NCBI GenBank assembly: GCA_011053095.1
Contig: DRHS01000191.1
Location: 1-64,000, forward strand
Length of the DNA stretch: 64,000 nucleotides
Direction: 5' to 3'
Origin: Bacteroides sp.
Lineage (GTDB): Bacteria; Bacteroidota; Bacteroidia; Bacteroidales; SM23-62
Shown here: positions 8,674 to 18,164 of the stretch, in pieces
Layout of the letters: each line of letters opens with the position of its first letter
Numbering within the stretch: position 1 is the stretch's first letter
Notes under the pieces: model-generated
What the model saw: the letters and a program-made list of their open reading frames with translations, nothing else
Told to the model about the DNA's origin: nothing
Databases searched by the model: none
Position numbers and translations under genes: made by a program

Positions 8674-11016
8674 TTACTCGGTAATTTTTACAACAACCTT
8701 ATCCAGTTTCCCGGTATAGGGGAAGTGGTTCTTGACCCTGTATTTATTGGATACGGGTGTTCCGGCGTCTATTCCCACGTCAAAGGTTTCAGATAAAGAG
8801 AATGTTGATATGTGCATTTCCTCCATTTTCGTCTCGTCCACTTTGTCGCCATTTACAAAGAGGCTTCCAACACCCCCGGGAATACCACGGATCGGGCTTC
8901 CTTTTTCAACAAAATCAAATTTAATATTTACCTCACCCGTACCAAGTTTCGGAGATTCAAGGGAATAGTACAATCCGTTGTAATAGTTATAATCATAATA
9001 AGCCTTGTTATCCTTGATGAACATGGTATACCCACCTGTAAATCCACCACATGCTACGATGACTCCCTCTTCTTTTCCTGTCAGGTCGAGAGTAACCTCA
9101 ATGGTATGAGATTTGCCCTTAACAGGGGCGGAAGCCTTCTCTGCAATCCTCGTTGCACCGGGATAGTAGTAAACAAATTCTTTCCGGTCACCAAACAGGC
9201 GGTTTTGCTGCTTGGAAATCCGCATGATCATATCATCATAGAGAGGATAAACATTGTTTTCCTCAGCAAGTTCATCGAAACGTATTTTAAGTTCTTCGAG
9301 TTTCTCTGGGTACTCATCCGCCAGGTTATTTGCCTCTGAGAAGTCCTCATTGATATTGTACAACTCCCAGACATCTTCTTCAAATGGAAGTACCTTATTA
9401 AGTTCCCAGGGCATACGGTTGGCATGAATGGTTACAGCCTTCCAGCCGTCCTTATAAACGGCCCTGTTCCCAAAGAGTTCATAATACTGCTCCGGATGGG
9501 TAGTAGGTGCATCGGGTACATCGAAGGAATATGCCATTGACTTGCCATCAAGTGACATTTGTTCTTCCCCGTCGATTTCCTCAAAGAAGGGCGTGTTGGT
9601 GACATCAAGAATAGTAGCACCTATATCGGTGATATGATGATATTGATCGCGGATCTCACCTTTTGATTTGATGCCGTCCGGCCAGTGAATCACAAGAGCA
9701 TCCTGTATCCCTCCACGGTGAACGATCTGCTTAAAATACTGGAAGGGAGTGTTTCCTGCAAGGGCCCATCCGGCATGAAAGTGTGGATAGGTGTTAGGGC
9801 CTCCCCATTCATCGTAATGCTGCATGTTCGACTCAAAGGGTGTCTGTAGTCCGTTTAATACATATGTTTCATTAAAGCTTCCTGTCAGTCCCCCTTCACC
9901 TGAGGATCCGTTATCGGCAGTTACAAAAATTACTGTATTATCAAGTTGCCCGATCTCTTCAAGTTTTTCAACGATACGGCCAATCTGATCATCGACATGA
10001 TCAAGCATGGCGGCAAATACTTCCATCTGCCGGGCATAGAGCTTTTTCTCACCGGGTTCCAGGTCATCCCATGCTGGAATCTCACTTGTCCTCTCGGTTA
10101 GTTTAGTCCCGGGAGGAAGTATGCCCATCTCAAGCTGTTTGGCATGTATGGTCTCCCGTGCCACATCCCATCCCATATCAAATTTCCCCCGATATTTCAT
10201 AATGTAATCCTCCGGTGCCTGGTGTGGGGAATGCATTGCAACCGGGGCCCAGAACATCATAAATGGTTTATCCGGTGCTGTTGATACATGAGAAGTTATA
10301 TTGCGAATAGCCTCGTCCGCCATGGCTTCCATAAAATGGTATTGCTCTTTCCCTTCCCAATCCTCCATCGGGTAATGGTCTCTCCAAACGAGTGATCTGT
10401 AGCAATCAGCATCCGCCGCCATAAATCCATAAAAATGGTCAAATCCTTCTCCGCTGGGCCACCTGTCGAAAGGTCCTGTCTCAGAGACTTCATAAAGCGG
10501 AGTATGGTCCCATTTCCCTATGGCATAGTTTACGAAACCTGCCTTCTGCAAATGCTTGGCTATGGATTTCCCGCTTTCGGGTGGGAAAGCATTATAACCC
10601 GGGAATCCCATAGCTGTAAGGGAGTGTGACCCAAGTCCGATACGGTGGTGATTCCTTCCGGCCATAATGGAAGCCCTTGACGGGGAGCAAAGGGCCGTTG
10701 TGTGAAAATTATTGTAGCGCAGACCGTTTGCAGCAAGCTGGTCGATGTTGGCTGTTTCGGTTAATCCGCCAAAGGAACCAAGGTGTCCAAATCCTGTATC
10801 GTCAAGCAGGAAAAGGATTACGTTGGGAGTTCCTTCGGGTGGTATGGGAGAAGTGGGCCACCATTCTTCAGACTCTTCATAAGACTTGGCGATCTTGCCC
10901 TTAAAAACCTGTCCGTATTTTTCAATGGATTCGTCATGTTCAGATTGATCACCTGCCTGGCAGGCCGCTAATGCAATAATGATTGATAAGACAATTAAAT
11001 TTCTGATGGTTTTCAT
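8674..11016 (-). CDS. Arylsulfatase lipoprotein (sulfatase family S1, arylsulfatase A-like)
   Basis: Hydrolyses sulfate esters. The catalytic signature is CSPSR at residues 110-114, so Cys110 would become formylglycine. Metal and active-site motifs LLDDTGFG (70-77), AGRNHH (119-124), GKW and TADNGSSG are present. Lipobox LAAC gives acylated Cys19, placing the enzyme at the cell surface or in the periplasm. At 780 aa it is longer than simple S1 sulfatases, because a beta-rich C-terminal domain (about 625-780) follows the catalytic core. This layout fits the large arylsulfatase (PAS-like) subgroup. No formylglycine-generating enzyme is in the window. The natural substrate cannot be assigned, and a small aryl or lipid sulfate is as possible as a polysaccharide. 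Confidence 0.92.
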   Translation of the reverse strand: MKTIRNLIVLSIIIALAACQAGDQSEHDESIEKYGQVFKGKIAKSYEESEEWWPTSPIPPEGTPNVILFLLDDTGFGHLGSFGGLTETANIDQLAANGLRYNNFHTTALCSPSRASIMAGRNHHRIGLGSHSLTAMGFPGYNAFPPESGKSIAKHLQKAGFVNYAIGKWDHTPLYEVSETGPFDRWPSGEGFDHFYGFMAADADCYRSLVWRDHYPMEDWEGKEQYHFMEAMADEAIRNITSHVSTAPDKPFMMFWAPVAMHSPHQAPEDYIMKYRGKFDMGWDVARETIHAKQLEMGILPPGTKLTERTSEIPAWDDLEPGEKKLYARQMEVFAAMLDHVDDQIGRIVEKLEEIGQLDNTVIFVTADNGSSGEGGLTGSFNETYVLNGLQTPFESNMQHYDEWGGPNTYPHFHAGWALAGNTPFQYFKQIVHRGGIQDALVIHWPDGIKSKGEIRDQYHHITDIGATILDVTNTPFFEEIDGEEQMSLDGKSMAYSFDVPDAPTTHPEQYYELFGNRAVYKDGWKAVTIHANRMPWELNKVLPFEEDVWELYNINEDFSEANNLADEYPEKLEELKIRFDELAEENNVYPLYDDMIMRISKQQNRLFGDRKEFVYYYPGATRIAEKASAPVKGKSHTIEVTLDLTGKEEGVIVACGGFTGGYTMFIKDNKAYYDYNYYNGLYYSLESPKLGTGEVNIKFDFVEKGSPIRGIPGGVGSLFVNGDKVDETKMEEMHISTFSLSETFDVGIDAGTPVSNKYRVKNHFPYTGKLDKVVVKITE

Positions 11017-11244
11017 AATGATAGTGGTTTGAATAAAATTTTAGTTTTGATAGAACACCTATGGGAAAAGATCCCCTGCCAAAAAAATTAAAAAAAAGGT
11101 CCCGAATGAAAGTCATTTTCCTGTAGTGTTCCACAGATAAAGATACTTATTTGAGCACAAAAATAAAACCAAACTATATGTTGCTTAAACGGCTTACACT
11201 CGGAATACGGCAGGTGTACGGGCGATGCTCTGAAATTACCGCGG

Positions 11245-12495
11245 TTAAAATGAGATATCCCACTGTAGCCTGAACTGTGTTTCATTTTTTACCCCGGGAT
11301 AAAGCGGTTGAAAGTGATGGATATTTACTTCCGCGGTTAATTTGTTATGGTGTCCCTTAAAGAAATAATTAAGCACTAATGAGAATTCATTGACAAGATC
11401 ATCCTGAAGTGATCTGTCCGGATCGAGTATTGCATGGCGAAAAGCCATTTCGAGCTTTTCCGGAACCCAGCCGATTAACTGATTAAAAAAATACCCCGCC
11501 TGCATATAGTTCCCTGCCATGTCTGTGGTTGAAGTATTTACAAAATCCTCTATCCTTTTAAAATGTAATTCCTGTTGCCATGATAAGCCCCGGTACATAA
11601 ATGCACTTTCAATCAGTAACTGTTTCAGCCCATATTGGTCATTTGTCCCAAGCGGAAAACGCTCCAGACTTCCTCCACCGGCCTGGGAAAAACGTGTATA
11701 CGCGCTGCGGTTTGAAAGGCCCGCCAGCGACAATTCACCGACTGGTTTCTCCCTGCGTTCCAGGTCCGATCCCATGAAAGGAACTGGTTCGCCCAGGAAA
11801 TTCCATTGCAGGCGTCCCATATACATTGCATTGCCTTTCATATTCAAACCGGATCCACGTCCCGTCCCGTTCAATAAGGCTAACCAGTAATTAAAATCTG
11901 CGAGTCCTCCATTGTTCAATCTGCCATAAATCGATATGCCCTGCTGCCGGTCGATTGTGAAGAAATAGGTCAGAATGGACCGGTCCATCATCTGCTGTTT
12001 TCCTGACGAGATGACCCTTTCGCGGTTATAGTGAACCTTCCATTGTCCGATCTTCAAATTCAGCCAGGGATACTTTTCAACCATAATCCTGAAATCGAGA
12101 AGCTTGGAAGAAGCCAGTTCGTACTCCATATAGTATTTCAGCCAGGGGGCAAATCCATGTCCCCCGACCTTAAGCCTGGCCCTGCGGATTCCCATGTAAT
12201 ACTGTTCATTTGTAGCGCCCTGACTCAGATTAGCCCAAACAGGATCTGCCGGAAGTGCAGCCCTGAACTGGAAACGCCATTGAATTTGCATGGTATAATC
12301 ACCATCCCCGCTTGTCATCTCAAATCCTTTGGAGGTGTACGATATCCCGGGTTGCTTCACGGATAGGACCGAGGTATCAGGCGACTCGCCCTCGACAGCC
12401 TGGGCTTGGAGGTGAATGCTTTCGGCAGACAGAAAGGTCAATACGAAGCTTACCAGAAACCTTATGGTTAATATAGCTGAACTTTGTTTAATCAC
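11245..12495 (-). CDS. OprO/OprP-like outer-membrane porin
   Basis: Phosphate-selective-porin-type barrel, 416 aa. It has a signal peptide ending near SIHLQAQA and family features such as MGIRRARLKVGGHGFAPWLKYYMEYEL and LKIGQWKVHYNRERVISSG. The last residue is Phe (RLQWDISF), the usual outer-membrane insertion signal. Bacteroidota members of this family need not be phosphate-specific. It overlaps the VOC gene by 8 nt, so the two are coupled. The 228 bases between this gene and the arylsulfatase hold no clear promoter or gene. Confidence 0.85.
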   Translation of the reverse strand: MIKQSSAILTIRFLVSFVLTFLSAESIHLQAQAVEGESPDTSVLSVKQPGISYTSKGFEMTSGDGDYTMQIQWRFQFRAALPADPVWANLSQGATNEQYYMGIRRARLKVGGHGFAPWLKYYMEYELASSKLLDFRIMVEKYPWLNLKIGQWKVHYNRERVISSGKQQMMDRSILTYFFTIDRQQGISIYGRLNNGGLADFNYWLALLNGTGRGSGLNMKGNAMYMGRLQWNFLGEPVPFMGSDLERREKPVGELSLAGLSNRSAYTRFSQAGGGSLERFPLGTNDQYGLKQLLIESAFMYRGLSWQQELHFKRIEDFVNTSTTDMAGNYMQAGYFFNQLIGWVPEKLEMAFRHAILDPDRSLQDDLVNEFSLVLNYFFKGHHNKLTAEVNIHHFQPLYPGVKNETQFRLQWDISF

Positions 12496-12868
12496 TCTTC
12501 AGCTTAAAATCAGGATTGTAGACAAGTCCAACGACATTGTCCCATGGGTCCTTGACTGAGGCGATCATCAGCTCTCCCCCATAATTTGTTGGTTCCTCAT
12601 GCGATTTTGCCCCGATTTCGAGCAGGTTCTGATACACTCCCTGGATGTCATTCACTCCCCAGTAAGTCAGAACACTATCCGGTTTGCTCTGGGGCGGATT
12701 TTCCTGTGGCAGCAGACCCAATTCATATCCCCCTATATTAAATCCCACATAAAATGGTTCATCAAAATAGGGTTCTGTACCAAAGGCGTTGGTGTACCAT
12801 TCTTTTGCTTTTTGCAAGTCAGAAACCAGGTATGCGCAGGTACGAAGTCCGAGAATTTGTGTATGCAT
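12488..12868 (-). CDS. VOC-superfamily (glyoxalase/bleomycin-resistance-like) protein
   Basis: A 126-residue protein with the two-module vicinal-oxygen-chelate fold: LGLRTCAYLVSDLQKAKEWY at the start, FNIGGYELGLLPQ in the middle and IASVKDPWDNVVGLVYNPDF at the end. This is the small solo VOC form common in Bacteroidota. The reaction is unknown. It overlaps the downstream porin gene by 8 nt and follows the DUF2141 gene by 21 nt. Confidence 0.85.
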   Translation of the reverse strand: MHTQILGLRTCAYLVSDLQKAKEWYTNAFGTEPYFDEPFYVGFNIGGYELGLLPQENPPQSKPDSVLTYWGVNDIQGVYQNLLEIGAKSHEEPTNYGGELMIASVKDPWDNVVGLVYNPDFKLKSD

Positions 12869-12889
12869 TGATCCGGTTTTGGGAACAAT

Positions 12890-13345
12890 TTAGGATTTTT
12901 CTCTGAAATATTGGATCTCAATCTTTAGATAAACGTTTTTCTCATCGACCTGGAAAGAGCATTCTTCATAGGGTGGAGACTTGTGCCTCGGTACTATATT
13001 ATTTGAAAACCCATACCCTTCCCTGGGCATTCGTAGCAGATTAAAATTCATCTTATCGTTCTTATCTTCATCATCAAGGATGGATATTGTATAGGTGCCC
13101 GGGGGAATATCATTCAGAATTACCTCCATTGAATCCTCTTCTTTGAGTGTCTTGGGGAATTTATAGGACCTTGAAGGGTCATCGGGGAATTGGTCTTCAT
13201 TATCATAAAGTGCCAGGCATATAATTCCCTTTTCAGATCGTATGTTGGTAATTTCAATTGAGATCCTGCTCCCCTGGCTGAATACCGGCAGAGAATATGC
13301 AGCAATTAGGAATAGCAATATTATCCTGTTGATTGGTTTGCTCAC
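12890..13345 (-). CDS. DUF2141 exported protein
   Basis: Small exported protein (151 aa) with a signal peptide (MSKPINRIILLFLIAAYSLPVFSQ) and a DUF2141 domain: ISIEITNIRSEKGIICLALY, IPPGTYTISILDDEDKNDKMNFN and EGYGFSNN. It is probably periplasmic, and the domain is of unknown function. The start is GTG, because no in-frame ATG lies between the upstream stop and the signal peptide. It sits in the minus-strand envelope cluster. Confidence 0.85.
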   Translation of the reverse strand: MSKPINRIILLFLIAAYSLPVFSQGSRISIEITNIRSEKGIICLALYDNEDQFPDDPSRSYKFPKTLKEEDSMEVILNDIPPGTYTISILDDEDKNDKMNFNLLRMPREGYGFSNNIVPRHKSPPYEECSFQVDEKNVYLKIEIQYFREKS

Positions 13346-13390
13346 ATTTCTGAATTCAGCTCTTGATTCTGGAGTAATAATGTAGGATCG

Positions 13391-14200
13391 CTAAAGCTTC
13401 TCCAGGTATGTCAGGGTAAAATATTCAGCCTTGACATCCGGATTGTATTGTATCTTGTCAATGGTCATGACCGACCTCCTACCGTTTTCTACATTTACCA
13501 TTTCCATATATAAGGCCATATGTTTCTTTCCGGAAGGATCGATTGCCTTGACATTGGTGGCTGTGAGCCTTTTAAAAAGTTCATCGTCTTCATCGTAGTA
13601 CTCCGCCTTTCGCTGAACCATGTCCCCTTTCCCTATCCAGCTGATCTTCCGGTCGAATCCCATTTCATCCATTATGTCCTCATTGACCGGCACGGATTCA
13701 ATAACCCAGCAATCTGTACCGTCGACGGTTTCTGATCTCAGGAGGGTGTACTCGAAATCAGCAAGGTTGGGTGCCGACATATCCGCATTGCTGAATTCGC
13801 TTCCCATGAAGCTTTTGCTTTTCTCGCTGCTAATTATCCTTCTTGTTTTTCTCAGGGCCGGCATATAGATCCACATATCATCATTCTTCTCACTATAATC
13901 ATAGATTAGCATACTGGTACCTTTGACCTCGGCCGGTGAAAGAAAGCGGATAATTCGTTTTTCTGTTGCCCCGTTATCAAATTCCCTTGAGGCCATCGAT
14001 GTCTGTCGTACTCTCTCTCGGCCTTTTGCATCATATATTTTCAGGGTCGATACAGCTTCGAGTCCGCTGATCCTGGCTGCTTCTCTGGATTTTTCCATTA
14101 TTCCACGAGCCTCCGTGTCATTTGGTTGTGTGAAATTTAGACAAAGAAGTCCAAGGGCAAGCGAAACAATGCCCGGGATGTAATTTTTTGGATTTTTCAT
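13391..14200 (-). CDS. Outer membrane lipoprotein-sorting (LolA-like) protein
   Basis: Exported 269-residue protein with a LolA/DUF1329-like fold that binds lipid or lipoprotein acyl chains in related families. Typical motifs are IIRFLSPAEVKGTSMLIYDY, DMWIYMPALRKTRRI and SFMGSEFSNADM. Its start overlaps the stop of the MMPL gene by 4 nt (ATGA), so translation is coupled. The pairing of this protein with an RND/MMPL exporter and an outer-membrane barrel is a recurrent gene set, thought to move hydrophobic molecules across the envelope. Confidence 0.88.
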   Translation of the reverse strand: MKNPKNYIPGIVSLALGLLCLNFTQPNDTEARGIMEKSREAARISGLEAVSTLKIYDAKGRERVRQTSMASREFDNGATEKRIIRFLSPAEVKGTSMLIYDYSEKNDDMWIYMPALRKTRRIISSEKSKSFMGSEFSNADMSAPNLADFEYTLLRSETVDGTDCWVIESVPVNEDIMDEMGFDRKISWIGKGDMVQRKAEYYDEDDELFKRLTATNVKAIDPSGKKHMALYMEMVNVENGRRSVMTIDKIQYNPDVKAEYFTLTYLEKL

Positions 14201-16527
14201 ATCTGCTGGTTTATGTGAGTAATATTTAATTTGTTGGGACGAATGCGCCAGTTGATCCGGCTCCCGCCCTTTTCCTTCTCAAGAAAGGCAGGTTTAAAGA
14301 TCAGCACAAGGGCAGGTATAATCACAAGGGCTCCAATCAGACAGGTGATTATGGAAACCATCACGAGGAAGCCGAAATATCGTATGGGGGAGAATACCGA
14401 AAATGGCAGGGCACTGAATCCAAATATTACCGAAAGCGCATTGAATGTGATACCCCTTCCGGTGGTGGTCAGTGTCTTCATTATTGCCTTCACAGGCTCC
14501 AGTCCCCCGACCCTCTCAGACCGGTACCTCCATAGAAAATGGATTGTATAATCAACCCCAACCCCAATCATGATGGAAGAGAGCAGGGCAGTTGCGATAT
14601 CCAGTTTAATACCCATGTATCCCATCCATCCAAACAAAATGATCATTGCCATCGAAAGTGGAACTGATCCTATCAGTCCCGCAGAAAATGACCTGAAAAG
14701 AAGGGACAAAAGAAGAAATACCACAATGAGAGCAATTACAAGGGACAGGACCTGACCATTGACAACCAGGTCGGCCAGGTCGGCAGCCACAAGCCCATAA
14801 CCTCCTATCCGGGTAGTATTCTCATCATCACCAGCCAGTGTTTCAATATCGGCCAGCACAGATTTTAAGGCGACATTGCTGCCATCGTTGATCCTTACCA
14901 TAACCTGGGCCCTCTGAAAATCAAAATCAACCAACCTCTCCAGGTCCTCCGGATCACCGCTCATCATGTACAATTCCATGTATTGGGCAATCGCATTTCT
15001 CTCATCAGGAATCCTGTCATACATAGGGTCGCCGGGATCGTTCAGGGCCTTGCCAATCTCACGGATCACACTTGCTATGGACATAACATTCCCCACCGCT
15101 GGATTCTTTTTGAGTTCCGACTCGTAGTTATCGATTTTGTGCAAGACTGCCGGATCGAGTATGTCTCCTTCGACCAGGATGGAAATGTTCTGAGAGCCGC
15201 CGAATGTTTCATTAATAATCTTGGAACTAATCCTGACTGGGTGCTTTTCGGGGAAGAAATTCTCAAGGTTTGTATCTACCTTAAGCATGAATGTCCCCAG
15301 GCCTGATACCAACGCGAATAAGGCTGCGATGAGAACAATTCTCTTTGGATAACGGGATACGAACCTGCCGAAAAATTGCAGTAGCCTGTCCACCGGCCGT
15401 TTTTTTGAGGGATTTTCAGATGTGACCGATTTTGACTTTCCAATAATAGATAAGGCAGCGGGAATAAATATAAGACTCAGAATCAGTGCAAAACCTATAC
15501 CTGCGGCTGCAACCACAGCCAGCTGCTTCGCCGGAAGCATTTTATGCGAAAGAAGGCAGAGAATCCCGGCAATGGTTGTTATACCTGTGAGCAGAATGGG
15601 ACTCCGGAGGCTGGTATAAATCCCCGTGGCCATGGATGTGATTGACAATTTATTTCCCGGAGTGTTGTATTCCTGGTATCTGGCCATCATATGGATTCCA
15701 TAATCATTGGCAATTGCGATCAGCATGATGGGAAGAAGCAGTGTGATGATTGACATCTGCCATCCGATCAGGGGTATTAATCCCATTGCAAAAAGAATGC
15801 TCAGTATAACTACCACAAAGGGCAGCAACACACCACGGATCTCCCTGAAAAAAATATAAAGCATAACAAGCATTATTGCCAGTCCTATGATCATAAGGAG
15901 CTTGAATTCCCTGGCCATTTCCTTTGCAACATAAGCTTTAATGTATGGGAGTCCACCGATATACGTCTTTTCGGGTCCAGGGTTCTCAGCTAGCACCTCT
16001 TCAATGGCCAGGACAATATCATCATCAATGATCCCCGGTTCAATGGTTGCTATGATGCTGGTCATGGTGAAGTCTTCCGAAACCAATACCTCGTAAACAA
16101 TTTTATTCTCCCGGATCTCCCCTCTGAGGATTTCTCTTTTTTCCTCAGTTTTAGGAATCCTTCTCACGGTCGCATCCACGAGCATGGCCCCATCTTCCCC
16201 CTTAATATTCTTAGCATCAAAAATTGACATTGTTTCGTCAATGCCATCCAGCTTCTTAAGCTGCTTGTTGACCTTTTTAATGCGTGTAAGGGTTTCCTTC
16301 TGAAGGATATCATCGGATTCGAACAGGACGAGCACCATTTCATCAGCTCCAAAAATCTCTTCGATCAGATTGGTGTTGATCCGTGAGGCCATTTTTTCAT
16401 AGACATAGCTTTCCATATCCGGATTGATCTCTGCCCGGAATATCTGCAATCCGAAAAATCCGGAAATAAGGATTGAAATTGTGACTATCCACCAGCGGTA
16501 CCGTACTAAAAAACTTCCTGTTCTCAT
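14197..16527 (-). CDS. MMPL/HAE3-family RND exporter
   Basis: Inner-membrane RND-superfamily transporter, 776 aa, built from two repeats of one helix, a periplasmic loop and five helices. Helix bundles lie near residues 215-370 and 600-755. Diagnostic segments are ANDYGIHMMARYQEY in the first bundle and GVGVDYTIHFLWRYR in the second, which carry the proton-relay Asp residues. HAE3/MMPL members export lipids and other hydrophobic molecules, and hopanoid export is one known case. Gene order barrel-MMPL-LolA-like supports envelope lipid traffic; the cargo is unknown. Confidence 0.9.
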   Translation of the reverse strand: MRTGSFLVRYRWWIVTISILISGFFGLQIFRAEINPDMESYVYEKMASRINTNLIEEIFGADEMVLVLFESDDILQKETLTRIKKVNKQLKKLDGIDETMSIFDAKNIKGEDGAMLVDATVRRIPKTEEKREILRGEIRENKIVYEVLVSEDFTMTSIIATIEPGIIDDDIVLAIEEVLAENPGPEKTYIGGLPYIKAYVAKEMAREFKLLMIIGLAIMLVMLYIFFREIRGVLLPFVVVILSILFAMGLIPLIGWQMSIITLLLPIMLIAIANDYGIHMMARYQEYNTPGNKLSITSMATGIYTSLRSPILLTGITTIAGILCLLSHKMLPAKQLAVVAAAGIGFALILSLIFIPAALSIIGKSKSVTSENPSKKRPVDRLLQFFGRFVSRYPKRIVLIAALFALVSGLGTFMLKVDTNLENFFPEKHPVRISSKIINETFGGSQNISILVEGDILDPAVLHKIDNYESELKKNPAVGNVMSIASVIREIGKALNDPGDPMYDRIPDERNAIAQYMELYMMSGDPEDLERLVDFDFQRAQVMVRINDGSNVALKSVLADIETLAGDDENTTRIGGYGLVAADLADLVVNGQVLSLVIALIVVFLLLSLLFRSFSAGLIGSVPLSMAMIILFGWMGYMGIKLDIATALLSSIMIGVGVDYTIHFLWRYRSERVGGLEPVKAIMKTLTTTGRGITFNALSVIFGFSALPFSVFSPIRYFGFLVMVSIITCLIGALVIIPALVLIFKPAFLEKEKGGSRINWRIRPNKLNITHINQQI

Positions 16528-16565
16528 CTGCTAAATCAATATGCCATCCGCGGGATGACTTGTGA

Positions 16566-17948
16566 CTAAAAACTATATCTCAGTTCAAAAAAGCCTCCGT
16601 TAAATGCCGGGGCTATTAAATTGTATGCCGTGTTTTCGGGTCCCTCGAAATACTGTGCCCCAATGCTCAGTTTTAGGTTATCCGTTGCATCCCAGCTCAG
16701 TTTCGGAATCATGTTCCATTCTTCTGTACTGAAATTGTAGGATGTGTAAACTTCCAGGCTGCTCACCCCGTGGACCATTGACAGAGCAGGTCTTAATGCC
16801 AGTAGATGGGAGATTTCTGTGGTCTGATCGAAAATAACGCGGTTAAAGGCTGCTATCTCCTGGTACATCATCGGTGCCAGCATGGCAAATGCTGCGGGAT
16901 CTTGCAGCATCAGTGGATCAATATCAGGGATTCCTCCTGGTGCAGGTCCTTCTGTAAAGTCGAATACATATTGACCCATATACATAATCATCAGGCTGAA
17001 ATCGCCGAAAGACCGGTCAATCTCCAGTACATACCGCAGGTCCCGGTTCGGAGCATATATTTCATCACGGTATTCGGTGGTGGGATCGCGCAGCGCAGCC
17101 TCCCCCCGGACTCCATAAGATCCCAATCCAAATGAAAAATCGAGTCCGAGGGTTTGCTGCCTGAAAGCCCTGGCATACATATCAATAATAAAGTCCTCTC
17201 CCGTGGACTGGGATATCTCCCCTGATTGTATACCTGGCTTTGGGTCATAGCCGTTGAACCATGACAATGACCCGTCAAATCTGTCAAATAAAAAGTCAAG
17301 CTTTGCTCCTACCGAACTGTTTTTTAAGGTTGCCTCAGGCAGAGGGCTCTCCAGGAAATTAACATATTCCGGCATGTCAAAAAGATCAAACCGGTAGACG
17401 GAATATTTATATCTGGGTACCCAGACTGCTTCCAGCCTGAGTTTGTTTGTAATATTATATCTGGCCCTTACCAGGAAATTTCCCAAACGCATGTCATCCG
17501 GTTCGGGTGAGCGTACAAAATAGTCCTGGGGTGTGAGGTTATTTGTCGGATTGAATCCATCCGCCCTTCCCCATGAAACAATTGATTGTCCTGCCCGCAG
17601 TTCAAATGGTCCGAGATAGAGATCTGCGTATGCTTCCCTCAGGGTAAAATCACTGATCCACTCATTATACTCGTAACCTTCACGGAAGCGCAATTCAGAA
17701 AACAACCTGGCTCTGGAACCGGAGTTGGCATTAATCTTTAGTCCAGCCTCCCCGTATCCACTCTTAATTTCAGGGGACGAGCCAGTGGAATATTCCCCCA
17801 GGTAGAGGGCGCCCCTTGCGTACCCGTTAAATTGTACCGGCAATTTGCTCTCCTGTGAATCGGTGCCGGCACTTTCAAATAGTCCCTGGGCAAAAAGCCC
17901 GGCAGGGATGCTAATGGCGATAAGTATTCCAACTATAAAAAATCTCAT
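16566..17948 (-). CDS. Outer-membrane beta-barrel (DUF1302-like)
   Basis: Exported 460-residue barrel with signal peptide MRFFIVGILIAISIPAGLFAQ, many alternating strands, and final residues FFELRYSF ending in Phe. The segment FELRAGQSIVSWGRADGFNPTNNLTPQDYF resembles DUF1302 proteins that pair with MMPL exporters and DUF1329/LolA-like proteins. It is the first gene of the minus-strand operon, followed after 38 nt by the exporter. It probably provides the outer-membrane step of the same export route; this is inferred from neighbours. Confidence 0.75.
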   Translation of the reverse strand: MRFFIVGILIAISIPAGLFAQGLFESAGTDSQESKLPVQFNGYARGALYLGEYSTGSSPEIKSGYGEAGLKINANSGSRARLFSELRFREGYEYNEWISDFTLREAYADLYLGPFELRAGQSIVSWGRADGFNPTNNLTPQDYFVRSPEPDDMRLGNFLVRARYNITNKLRLEAVWVPRYKYSVYRFDLFDMPEYVNFLESPLPEATLKNSSVGAKLDFLFDRFDGSLSWFNGYDPKPGIQSGEISQSTGEDFIIDMYARAFRQQTLGLDFSFGLGSYGVRGEAALRDPTTEYRDEIYAPNRDLRYVLEIDRSFGDFSLMIMYMGQYVFDFTEGPAPGGIPDIDPLMLQDPAAFAMLAPMMYQEIAAFNRVIFDQTTEISHLLALRPALSMVHGVSSLEVYTSYNFSTEEWNMIPKLSWDATDNLKLSIGAQYFEGPENTAYNLIAPAFNGGFFELRYSF

Positions 17949-17977
17949 GCTAAAAATAAAGTGTAAAGTGTCCTTCC

Positions 17978-18007
17978 TTCAGCTGTGGTTAATGTTCAGC
18001 TGTGGTT
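17978..18007. repeat. Tandem 13-bp direct repeat upstream of the barrel-exporter operon
   Basis: TTCAGCTGTGGTT occurs at 17978-17990 and again at 17995-18007, a 17-bp period, 30 to 59 nt upstream of ATG 17948. Tandem direct repeats are typical targets of AraC-family proteins, and such a gene lies just upstream. No clear -7 box is visible. Confidence 0.55.
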
Positions 18008-18164
18008 GGGGGTGAGTGCAATATTACGATGAGAGAACCGCATTTGCGTCCAGTCCGCTTGGTATGGAATATGGACCTGTCCGGACTTAGCGGATAGTAC
18101 AGCTAAGGGTCTAAAAATGGGACTGATGAAGTATTATCGGGAAAGGTTGGATAGAAGGCAGGTT

